Of a DNA stretch of 12,468 bases, positions 6,277 to 12,247 are shown piece after piece; position 1 is the stretch's first letter; each line of letters begins with the position of its first letter. The notes below the pieces were generated by a model. It saw only the letters and a program-made list of their open reading frames with translations, ran no database searches and had not been told where the DNA came from. A program made the translations under genes and the position numbers. Origin of the DNA: Vulcanimicrobiota bacterium (GTDB lineage Bacteria; Vulcanimicrobiota; Vulcanimicrobiia; Vulcanimicrobiales; Vulcanimicrobiaceae). Where the stretch lies: the NCBI GenBank assembly GCA_014304965.1, contig JACRTZ010000112.1:1-12468 (forward strand), read 5' to 3'.

Positions 6277-8577
6277 GTGGCCCGCGCCTATCTCGCGCCG
6301 CTCGCGGCGGCGTTCGTCGGCGGCATCGTCGCCGAATTGCGCGGGTGCCCCCAGCTCGCGCTCGCGCTCGCAGCCGTTGTCGCCGCAGCCGGCTCACGGC
6401 TGCCCTTCGCGCTTCGTCTCGGGCTCGTCGCCTGCGCGGCCCTCGGAGCGCTCGACGCGCGCGAGCGCGGAACGATCGTCTTTGCGCCCGCGGATGTTCG
6501 AACCGCGAGTTATGCGGCGACCGTCCTCGAACGCGCGGGGCCGCCCGACGCCGGCGAGTGGCTGCTCGAGCTCGCCGACGGCCGGCGCGTCACCGCCGTG
6601 CTGCCGCACGCGCATCCGAGCGTGTGCGAACGCCTGACGCTGCGCGCGCGCTTCGAGCCGCCCGACCAGGCGCGCAATCCGGGCGAACCCTCGCCGCGCG
6701 AGTTCGCGGCCGAACGCGGCCTTGCCGGCCGTCTGCTTCATGCCCACCTCCAACACGTCGCCGCGTGCGACCGCGGCGACGTTCGCTACTGGCTCCCGCG
6801 CTTGCGCGCTTGGGCGGGCGCCAAGATACGCCGGCGGCTCGACGAGCCGTTCGCTACGATCCTCGCAGGCGCCATGTGGGGCGAACGCGGCTCCCTGCCG
6901 CCGGATTTGCGCGCAGAGTTCCAAGACACCGGGACCGTGCACATCCTCGTGACTGCCGGTTTGCATTTGGGTGTCGTCGCGGCGCTCGCGTCGTGGATGC
7001 TCGGCGCTCTCGGCGCGGGGCGCGCAGCCGCGTCGCTCGGCGCGATTGCGCTCGTGTGGCCGTATGCACTCTTCAGCGGCGCGCACCTCCCTTCGGTGCG
7101 CGCGGCGACCATGGTTTCGTTCGCGCTGTTCGCGCGCGCGGTGGGGCGCTCGGCATATTCGTGGAATGCGTGGGCGGCAGCCGCCATCGTCGTCAGCGCG
7201 CTTCGTCCTTCATCTACAGGATCGCTTTCGTTCGCACTGTCGTTCTCATGCGTCGGCGCGATCTTGCTTTTTGCCGAACCCCTGACGCGCGCGCTCGAAG
7301 GGTGCGGCATACCCGACCCGCTGCGCGAAGCGCTGGCGCTCACGTTCGCGACGCAAATCGGAACGTGGCCCCTAACGGCGTACGGCTTTCTGGTATTTGC
7401 GCCGTATGCGCCGCTCGCCAACGCGCTCGTGGTGCCCGCGGTGGGGCTCGCGATGCTGCTCGGATTCTTACTGCTGGCCGCGAGTCCGATTCCGTTGCTC
7501 GCGCAAGCGATCGCCGCGCTCGAAACGTCGGTGCTCGCCTGGATCGTCGGCGTCGTGCGCTTCGCGGCCGGTTTGCCTGGCGCGCACGTTGTCGCGACGC
7601 CGCCACCCGTCTGGAGCATCGCGCTCTACGACGTCGCGGCGTGCGTGGCAGCGGCGCTCCTCGCGCGCGGCCGCTACGCGTTCGCCGCACTTATCTTGTG
7701 CGTCGCATCCGCGCTGTGCGTGTGGCCGCCGCGCCCGGCCTCGCACGATCTCACGATCACCGCGATCGACGTGGGACAGGCGGATGCAATCCTCATTCAA
7801 ACGCCGTCGGGCCGCACCATACTCGTTGATGCGGGCGGGCGCCTCGAACGCGGCACCTTGGGGGGAGGGTCGCCGGCAGAAGCGGTCGGCGAGCGCGTCG
7901 TCGTGCCGTTCTTGGTGCGGCACGGCACCCATCACGTTGACGCGGTGATTCTCTCGCACCCGCACGGCGACCACGCCGGAGGCGTCGCACCCGTATTGCG
8001 AAGCCTCGGCGCCGATCGTTTCGCGGACGGCGGCCAAACATACGCCGGGCACGCCTATCATGACGCACTCGACGTGGCACGCGTGAAGCACATTCCAATG
8101 ACCGAGCCGCGCGCCGGAGACGATTGGAGTACCGGCGACGGCGTGACGTTTCGGTTCTACGGGCCGGCCGAGCCGTTCTTGCACGGCACGCGAAACGACA
8201 TCAACAGCAATTCGGTCGTCTTCATGCTCGAGTATCGGTGTCCCGGCTGCCGGACGCCCTTCAGAATGCTCTTCACCGGGGATGCCGGCGCGGAAACCGA
8301 ACGGCGCTTACTCGCGAGCGGTTTCGACCTCCACGCCGACGTGCTCAAAGTCGGCCATCACGGCAGCGCGTATTCTTCGTCGCCCGAGTTCGTTCGCGCC
8401 GTCAGCCCGCGCTACGCGATCGTCTCCGTCGGAAAGCACAATCTCTTCGGGCACCCGGCGCCGCGAACGATCGACACGCTCGCTCGCGCCGGCGCGACCA
8501 TCTATCGAACGGACGAGCGCGGCGCAATCGTCGTGCACGTGAACGGCGAGACGGTCTCGCTCGCCACGCAGTTGTGA
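6277..8577 (+). CDS. comEC: ComEC/Rec2 family DNA-uptake channel with metallo-beta-lactamase domain
   Basis: This inner-membrane protein passes single-stranded DNA into the cytoplasm during natural transformation. All three expected regions are present in 766 residues. There are N-terminal membrane segments and an OB-like region (NPGEPSPREFAAERGL, 134-149). The competence domain has DTGTVHILVTAGLHLG (217-232) and several membrane helices to about residue 480. The C-terminal metallo-beta-lactamase domain starts at DVGQADA (498-504), with HPHGDH (561-566), FTGDAG (666-671) and VGHHGS (692-697). The metal ligands look complete, consistent with possible nuclease activity. A CPGC pair (C655, C658) lies just before FTGDAG, where I expect a plain beta strand. 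GTG at 6277 is the first in-frame start after a stop at 6265; its ribosome site is weak. No other competence gene is in the window. Confidence 0.93.
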   Translation: MARAYLAPLAAAFVGGIVAELRGCPQLALALAAVVAAAGSRLPFALRLGLVACAALGALDARERGTIVFAPADVRTASYAATVLERAGPPDAGEWLLELADGRRVTAVLPHAHPSVCERLTLRARFEPPDQARNPGEPSPREFAAERGLAGRLLHAHLQHVAACDRGDVRYWLPRLRAWAGAKIRRRLDEPFATILAGAMWGERGSLPPDLRAEFQDTGTVHILVTAGLHLGVVAALASWMLGALGAGRAAASLGAIALVWPYALFSGAHLPSVRAATMVSFALFARAVGRSAYSWNAWAAAAIVVSALRPSSTGSLSFALSFSCVGAILLFAEPLTRALEGCGIPDPLREALALTFATQIGTWPLTAYGFLVFAPYAPLANALVVPAVGLAMLLGFLLLAASPIPLLAQAIAALETSVLAWIVGVVRFAAGLPGAHVVATPPPVWSIALYDVAACVAAALLARGRYAFAALILCVASALCVWPPRPASHDLTITAIDVGQADAILIQTPSGRTILVDAGGRLERGTLGGGSPAEAVGERVVVPFLVRHGTHHVDAVILSHPHGDHAGGVAPVLRSLGADRFADGGQTYAGHAYHDALDVARVKHIPMTEPRAGDDWSTGDGVTFRFYGPAEPFLHGTRNDINSNSVVFMLEYRCPGCRTPFRMLFTGDAGAETERRLLASGFDLHADVLKVGHHGSAYSSSPEFVRAVSPRYAIVSVGKHNLFGHPAPRTIDTLARAGATIYRTDERGAIVVHVNGETVSLATQL

Positions 8578-8580
8578 GCG

Positions 8581-8602
8581 GCTCGCCGAGCCTACGGCGA
8601 GC
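8581..8602. terminator. Hairpin at the convergence of comEC and the LOG gene
   Basis: GCTCGCCG (8581-8588) and CGGCGAGC (8595-8602) are perfect eight-base inverted repeats around a six-base loop. They start three bases after the comEC stop and include the stop codon of the minus-strand LOG gene. Symmetry and position suit a shared bidirectional terminator. There is no T-run on either side, so intrinsic termination is uncertain. Confidence 0.5.
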
Positions 8603-9131
8603 AGCGCGCGATCGTGCCTTCGATCGTCCGTTCGGCGAATGCCAGCGCACGGTTCGCCGGACTGAGAAAACCTGCTGCCACGGCGCCGTCGAGGAGCGCG
8701 AGCAGCGGATCGAAGAAGCCGCCGTCGTCGAGCAGGACGATCGGCGCGTTCACGAGGCCCAATTTCGTCCAGGCGAGCACTTCGAAAATCTCTTCGAACG
8801 TCCCGATCCCGCCCGGAAGCGCGACGAAGGCGCCTGCCAGCGAGTAATAGACCGCCTTTCGTTCGTGCATCGAACCGACGATGCGCAAGTCGACCCGCGA
8901 ATCGGCGCGAGCCGCTTCCTTGGCGAGAAGAAAATCCGGAATCACGCCGACGACGGTTCCGCCCGCGACGAAAACGCCCTCGGCGAGCGCGCCCATCAAG
9001 CCGATTTGACCGCCGCCGTAGATGAGGCCCAGTCCGGCTCCGCCGAGCGCTTCGCCGAACGCGCGCGCCAGCGGCACGTACCGCGGGTCGTTGCCGGGGG
9101 ACGAACCGCAGTAGACGGCGACGAACTTCAC
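8592..9131 (-). CDS. LOG-family nucleotide 5'-monophosphate phosphoribohydrolase (TIGR00730)
   Basis: This is a Rossmann-fold protein of the LOG/YvdD type. Characterised members hydrolyse nucleoside or cytokinin riboside 5'-monophosphates to the free base and ribose 5-phosphate. The 179 residues match the family length. They show CGSSPG near the N-terminus (8-13), YGGGQIGLMG (38-47), MHERK (88-92) and the defining PGGIGTFEE (106-114) with the catalytic Glu region. The start is GTG at 9131, giving the family-typical MKFVAVYCGS; the ribosome site is weak. It lies 34 nt after the DUF2277 gene and is probably the last gene of that minus-strand operon. The natural substrate is unknown, and cytokinin production should not be assumed. 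The C-terminus ends in the hairpin shared with comEC. Confidence 0.92.
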   Translation of the reverse strand: MKFVAVYCGSSPGNDPRYVPLARAFGEALGGAGLGLIYGGGQIGLMGALAEGVFVAGGTVVGVIPDFLLAKEAARADSRVDLRIVGSMHERKAVYYSLAGAFVALPGGIGTFEEIFEVLAWTKLGLVNAPIVLLDDGGFFDPLLALLDGAVAAGFLSPANRALAFAERTIEGTIARCSP

Positions 9132-9165
9132 GTTGGCCGTCTTAGAGGGCGATCGCGGTCGCCGC

Positions 9166-9441
9166 TCACTCGCGCGCGCCGAAGCGATTCCGCGAACGGT
9201 AGCGGCGCTTCGCGGCCTCGGTCTCGCGATCGCGCGGCGCTGCGTTCGTGACGAGCGATTCCAGCAACGCGCGCGCCGCGCGCGTCACGTCGTCCACCGC
9301 TCGGTCGAAGGCCGCTTCGTTGGTCTGCGACGGCCGCGTGAAACCGCTGAGCTTGCGAACGAACTGCACCGCAGAGGCCCGCAGTTCATCGTCGGTTGCG
9401 GGCGGTACGAAGTTGTAGAGCGTCTTGATGTTACGGCACAT
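9166..9441 (-). CDS. DUF2277 domain protein
   Basis: This is a small uncharacterised protein of 91 residues. It begins MCRNIKTLYNF, followed by PPATDDELRASAVQFVRKL, SGFTRPSQTNEAAFDRAVDD and a basic tail (EAAKRRYRSRNRFGARE). This pattern is what I recognise as DUF2277, for which no function is known to me. The conserved MCRNI start and an AAAGG motif about six bases upstream favour ATG at 9441. An ATG two codons earlier (9447) would add MP and sits too close to that motif. The 5' end overlaps the 3' end of the DoxX reading frame by about 11 nt, so translation may be coupled. It has no signal peptide or membrane segment and is probably cytosolic. Confidence 0.85.
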   Translation of the reverse strand: MCRNIKTLYNFVPPATDDELRASAVQFVRKLSGFTRPSQTNEAAFDRAVDDVTRAARALLESLVTNAAPRDRETEAAKRRYRSRNRFGARE

Positions 9442-9837
9442 CGGCATGCCTTTGTCCGGGGTGCGCGTTACGTACGAACAGCGAAGCGAAATAGGCGCGA
9501 TAGTTCCAGGCGAGCACGGCCCACAAGATCGTCACGACGATCGGGATTGGGAAGCCCTGCGGCATCATGGTCGCGTGAAAGGTCAGGATGTTTGCGAGCA
9601 GCGCAGCGACGACCGCGAGCGCGAGCGGAACGTACTGATTGGCGAGCAGCAGAGCGCCCACAATAACTTGCACGCCAAAGACCATCATGCCGTAATGCGA
9701 CGTCATGAATACAGTCATCAACGTCGCCGCCATGCGCTCGGCGGCGGCGCCGGAATGAATTGCAAGAAGCCGTTCAATCCCAATACGAAAAACACCAAGC
9801 CCACCAACAGGCGCGCGACGGTGACGACAATCTTCAT
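9431..9837 (-). pseudogene. DoxX-family membrane protein split by an apparent frameshift
   Basis: Two overlapping frames together make one DoxX-like protein of about 136 residues. The first (9837-9718, 39 codons plus stop) starts at an ATG with AAGGA seven bases upstream. It encodes MKIVVTVARLLVGLVFFVLG then LNGFLQFIPAPPPS, the first DoxX helix, then ends in AWRRR. The second (9733-9431, 100 residues) encodes the remaining helices (TSHYGMMVFGVQVIVGALLL, ANILTFHATMMPQGFPIPIV, LAWNYRAYFASLF). Adding one base in the GCC/CCG-rich tract at about 9739-9753 joins them. It may be a real inactivation, a sequencing or assembly slip in GC-rich DNA, or (less likely) re-initiation at the ATG at 9733, 16 nt inside the first frame. 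DoxX relatives are small membrane proteins, variously linked to thiosulfate or quinone oxidation or stress. It lies between the VOC and DUF2277 genes. Confidence 0.8.
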
Positions 9838-9847
9838 GCGGCGTTCC

Positions 9848-10258
9848 TTATCCCAGCGGGCAATTGACCATCCATTTGATGCCGAATCTATCCACGAGCA
9901 TGCCGAACTTCGCGCCCCAGAACGTTTTCGCCATCGGCATCGTCACGGCGCCGCCTGCGGACAATTTCGTAAAGACCGCGTCCGCCTCGGCTTCGGTCGT
10001 GGTCTCGACCGAGAGCGAAAAATTCTCGCCCTTGTTGGAGTGCCAGTGATCGCCGCTCGTATCCGCCGCCATCAAGGTGCCCGCCGGCGACACCAACCTG
10101 CCATGCATCACTTTGTTGCCCCAATCGGACGGCGCCATCGCAGCGCCCGGCGAGCCTTCGTAGCGATTGATTTGGATCTCGCCCCCGAGCGCCTCGCGAT
10201 AATGTTCCAGCGCTTCTTCGCATGAGCCGTTAAAGAAAACATAGGCGTTCAGTTGCAT
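9848..10258 (-). CDS. VOC-superfamily PhnB-like protein
   Basis: This is a 136-residue glyoxalase/bleomycin-resistance-fold protein of the PhnB-like type. The pattern is QLNAYVFFNGSCEEALEHYR (residues 2-21) at the start, GTLMAADT in the middle, and FGMLVDRFGIKWMVN (118-132) at the end. PhnB-like VOC proteins are widespread and mostly of unknown substrate; the older 3-demethylubiquinone methyltransferase label should not be trusted. The start is ATG at 10258, because family similarity begins there. The frame is open upstream to 10351, but that part is low-complexity and lies over the metallothionein promoter region. The ribosome site (GTGGG) is modest. The stop is 10 nt before the DoxX start, so this is probably the first gene of the operon running down to the LOG gene. 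Confidence 0.85.
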   Translation of the reverse strand: MQLNAYVFFNGSCEEALEHYREALGGEIQINRYEGSPGAAMAPSDWGNKVMHGRLVSPAGTLMAADTSGDHWHSNKGENFSLSVETTTEAEADAVFTKLSAGGAVTMPMAKTFWGAKFGMLVDRFGIKWMVNCPLG

Positions 10259-10349
10259 GCCCACAAGTAGCGCGCCGGCCGCGCGCGTGCCTGCCGTCGC
10301 TTGGGTGCTCTCCGGTTTAGCGGACGCGGGGATTGGGGAACGGGACGGC

Positions 10350-10550
10350 ATGACGACTCAAGACACCAAACGGTGCGATCACCTCGCATGCATCTGTGAA
10401 GTTCCGCTCGCGCAGGACACGTGCTCCGACTACTGCGCCTCGCCCGCCGGCCGCGACGCACACAACGTGCAATGCGAATGCGGACACGCGGACTGCACGC
10501 GCCAGAGTGAGCGACAATTGCACGGCGGCGCGGGCCGTGAAAGCGTTTAG
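10350..10550 (+). CDS. Small metallothionein-like Cys-rich protein
   Basis: This is a 66-residue cytosolic protein with eight cysteines (C9, C14, C16, C25, C29, C42, C44, C49) and histidines H11 and H46. The clusters are CDHLACIC, CSDYC and CECGHADC. The CSxxC and CGHxxC elements resemble cyanobacterial and pseudomonad metallothioneins (SmtA/BmtA), which bind Zn, Cd or Cu and buffer metals. The spacing is near-symmetric: C-x4-C-x-C, C-x3-C, C-x-C-x4-C. The tail after C49 is polar and has no cysteine. ATG at 10350 is preferred because all recognisable sequence follows it; the frame is open upstream to 10257 but that part overlaps the divergent VOC start. GGGGA and GGGA lie just upstream. No SmtB-type operator was seen in the 91-nt divergent gap. 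An alternative is a structural zinc-knuckle protein. Confidence 0.75.
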   Translation: MTTQDTKRCDHLACICEVPLAQDTCSDYCASPAGRDAHNVQCECGHADCTRQSERQLHGGAGRESV

Positions 10551-10565
10551 CAGAGGCCGGCTCCT

Positions 10566-11405
10566 CTAAAATCCGCGGGCCGGAAAGTCCGGCCCGCGTT
10601 GAAGCCAGTTGTCGGAGGAATACGCCGCCTCGCCGTCCACTGCGTGGAGCGTGTACGCGTGGCGCGACGACGCAGACCGGTTCGGCGCGCTGTAATGCGG
10701 TAACATTCCGTCGAACGCGACGAGCGTACCGGCCGCTACTTCGAGCGGCAGGGCCTCGTCGTTCGACGGCCACGGGGCCGAATCGCAGGCGACGATCGCA
10801 CCGCGTCCGTCGCGCACCGAAAAACGCTCGCGCAACGGTCCGCGCTGGCCGCCGGGCTGGACCCACAAACATCCGTTGTCGCGGTTTGCGTCTTCGAGCG
10901 CGAACCACAACCCGAGCACCGCGGGCGGCTCGGTTTGAAAGTACGTCGCGTCTTGATGCCAGCGCACTTCGCCGCCGATGTTCGGTTGCTTGAAAATGTA
11001 CATGGATTGAAAGAGCAGCGGACGGCGCAAACCGAGCGACTCCGCGATCGCGGCCAGGCGCGGATCCCGCGAAAACCGAGCGAAGAGCGGGTCGAGATCG
11101 TGCAAGGCGTGACCGATCTTATTGATGGACAGCGCTTTCGGTTGCCGCAGGCGGCCGGCCCCGTCGAACGCATCTTCTTCAAAGAAGCAGCGAATCTTAT
11201 CGCCCGACGACATGAAGTACTCGTCCGATTTTGTTTTTGCTTCGTCGCGCGTCGAAAAGATCGAGGCACTCTCGCCCGGCTCGAATTCATCCACGATCGC
11301 CTTCGCGCGAGCACGCAGCGCCGCCACGTCGGAGGCCGAAGCGAAATCCGGCACGACGATATATCCGTCGCGCGCAAACGCCGCGATCCGATCCGCTGCA
11401 AGCAT
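10566..11405 (-). CDS. PHYHD1-like phytanoyl-CoA dioxygenase family protein
   Basis: This is a probable Fe(II)/2-oxoglutarate-dependent oxygenase of 279 residues. It resembles animal PHYHD1 along its length. Shared segments include SSGDKIRCFFEEDAFD (66-81), SINKIGHALHDLDPLF (93-108), QSMYIFKQPNIGGEV (133-147), NGCLW (177-181) and NWLQ near the end. Metal ligands are H150 and D152 (WHQDA) with distal H237 (LPHYSAPN); R248 (SSRHAYT) is the likely 2-oxoglutarate anchor. PHYHD1 oxidises 2-oxoglutarate but its physiological substrate is not established. Start ATG 11405 aligns with the family N-terminus (MLAADRIAAFARDGYIVVPDF compares with the PHYHD1 opening). A TTG at 11447 would add 14 unrelated residues. 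It is divergent from the ABC importer, with an 86-nt gap. Its last codons form a terminator hairpin. Confidence 0.9.
   Translation of the reverse strand: MLAADRIAAFARDGYIVVPDFASASDVAALRARAKAIVDEFEPGESASIFSTRDEAKTKSDEYFMSSGDKIRCFFEEDAFDGAGRLRQPKALSINKIGHALHDLDPLFARFSRDPRLAAIAESLGLRRPLLFQSMYIFKQPNIGGEVRWHQDATYFQTEPPAVLGLWFALEDANRDNGCLWVQPGGQRGPLRERFSVRDGRGAIVACDSAPWPSNDEALPLEVAAGTLVAFDGMLPHYSAPNRSASSRHAYTLHAVDGEAAYSSDNWLQRGPDFPARGF
10574..10598 (-). terminator. Strong terminator hairpin inside the dioxygenase 3' end
   Basis: CGCGGGCCGGA and TCCGGCCCGCG form a perfect eleven-base-pair stem with a three-base loop. On the minus strand the stem is followed by GATTTTAG, a short T-run that includes the dioxygenase TAG stop. 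The stem itself encodes the last residues (RGPDFPARG). It also lies 24 nt after the metallothionein stop on the plus strand, so it may stop both converging transcripts, though on that side no T-run follows. Confidence 0.7.
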
Positions 11406-11491
11406 CAAGACGAGCGCGTTCTGCGCGGCGCGGCCGCACCACTGCAACCCCAGGGAGGCCGTGCGAGGCGTCTATCTGAAGTCGCTGTGCG
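11406..11491. promoter_or_regulatory. Divergent intergenic region of dioxygenase and ABC importer
   Basis: The 86 nt between the two divergent start codons must hold, or overlap, both promoters. I could not identify convincing -35/-10 boxes or an operator palindrome. Part may instead be coding if the dioxygenase starts at the TTG at 11447. An in-frame stop at 11477-11479 sets the upstream limit for the ATPase start. Confidence 0.35.
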
Positions 11492-12247
11492 ATGACGGCA
11501 ACGGTCGAGCCCGCAATCGCCGTGAGCGCACTCGTCAAGCGATATCCTACCGGCACGGTCGCGCTCGACGATATCGACTTTACTGCGGGAGCCGGCGAAT
11601 TCGTCTCGGTCGTCGGACCGAGCGGTTGCGGTAAGACGACGCTGCTGCGCATCCTCGCCGGCCTCGAAGGGCCCACCGCCGGGCTCGTGCAGATCGCAGC
11701 GCGCAACGCAACGTCCGCGCTTCCGGCCGCGACGGTATTTCAGGAAGAGTCGCTCTTTCCGTGGATGCGGGTTGACGAGAACGTCGCGATCGCATTCGAC
11801 GGCTTGGCCGTTTCGGCGTGCGACGCGCGGCGCCGAAGCGCGGCGCAACTCGAACTGGTCGGGCTGACCGCGTTTTCGCGAGCTTTTCCGCACGAACTCT
11901 CGGGCGGGATGAAGCAGCGCGTCGCCGTGGCGCGCGCCTTCGCCGTAGATGCGCCGGTCCTGTTAATGGACGAACCGTTCGGGGCACTCGACGAACAAAC
12001 GCGCGTCGCGCTTGCCGCCGACCTGATGGCGCTCTGGAGCCGCGCGGGCAACACCGTCGTGTTCGTCACGCATTCGATCGAAGAGGCCGTCACGCTCGGC
12101 GACCGGGTCGTCGTTCTCAGTAAGAGTCCGGGGCGCGTCCTGGAAACGATCGAGGTCGGCATCCCGCGGCCGCGCGACGCGATCAAAATCCGCTCGCTCC
12201 CGCGCTTCGTCGAACTGACGCAGCGCGTCTGGGATTTGCTGCGGTGA
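11492..12247 (+). CDS. Nitrate/sulfonate/taurine-type ABC importer ATPase
   Basis: This is a cytoplasmic ATPase of the SsuB/TauB/NrtD group with 251 residues. It has Walker A GPSGCGKTT (42-50), the Q-loop FQEESLFPWMRVDENV (83-98) typical of this group, signature LSGGMKQRVAVARAF (136-150), Walker B VLLMDEPFGALDEQTR (156-171) and switch histidine VTHS (H194). All catalytic motifs are intact. ATG at 11492 is the first in-frame start after a stop at 11477; the ribosome site is weak. The stop overlaps the start of the permease (GTGA), as in many such operons. The substrate is undecided: sulfonates, taurine, nitrate, aromatic acids and thiamine or riboflavin precursors all use this type. The binding protein is not within the window. 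Confidence 0.92.
   Translation: MTATVEPAIAVSALVKRYPTGTVALDDIDFTAGAGEFVSVVGPSGCGKTTLLRILAGLEGPTAGLVQIAARNATSALPAATVFQEESLFPWMRVDENVAIAFDGLAVSACDARRRSAAQLELVGLTAFSRAFPHELSGGMKQRVAVARAFAVDAPVLLMDEPFGALDEQTRVALAADLMALWSRAGNTVVFVTHSIEEAVTLGDRVVVLSKSPGRVLETIEVGIPRPRDAIKIRSLPRFVELTQRVWDLLR

Noticed and set aside
6786..7619. 277-codon minus-strand open frame opposite comEC
   Set aside because: Low-complexity Ala/Ser/Thr/Pro-rich translation with no recognisable family, antisense to a well-supported gene.
6243..7829. 528-codon plus-strand open frame over comEC
   Set aside because: Extremely Arg-rich translation without any domain. It is the off-frame reading of GC-rich comEC, whose own frame has all ComEC motifs.
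10259..10349. SmtB/ArsR-type operator in the metallothionein-VOC divergent gap
   Set aside because: No TGAACA/TGTTCA-like imperfect palindrome and no convincing -35/-10 pair; only GC-rich self-complementary runs.
10259..10351. N-terminal extension of the VOC gene to 10351
   Set aside because: The extra 31 residues are low-complexity and unrelated to PhnB proteins, and they overlap the divergent metallothionein start. The family N-terminus matches ATG 10258.
10552..10567. AGAGG-CCGGCT-CCTCT inverted repeat after the metallothionein gene
   Set aside because: Only a five-base stem and no T-run. The larger hairpin at 10574-10598 is a much better terminator.
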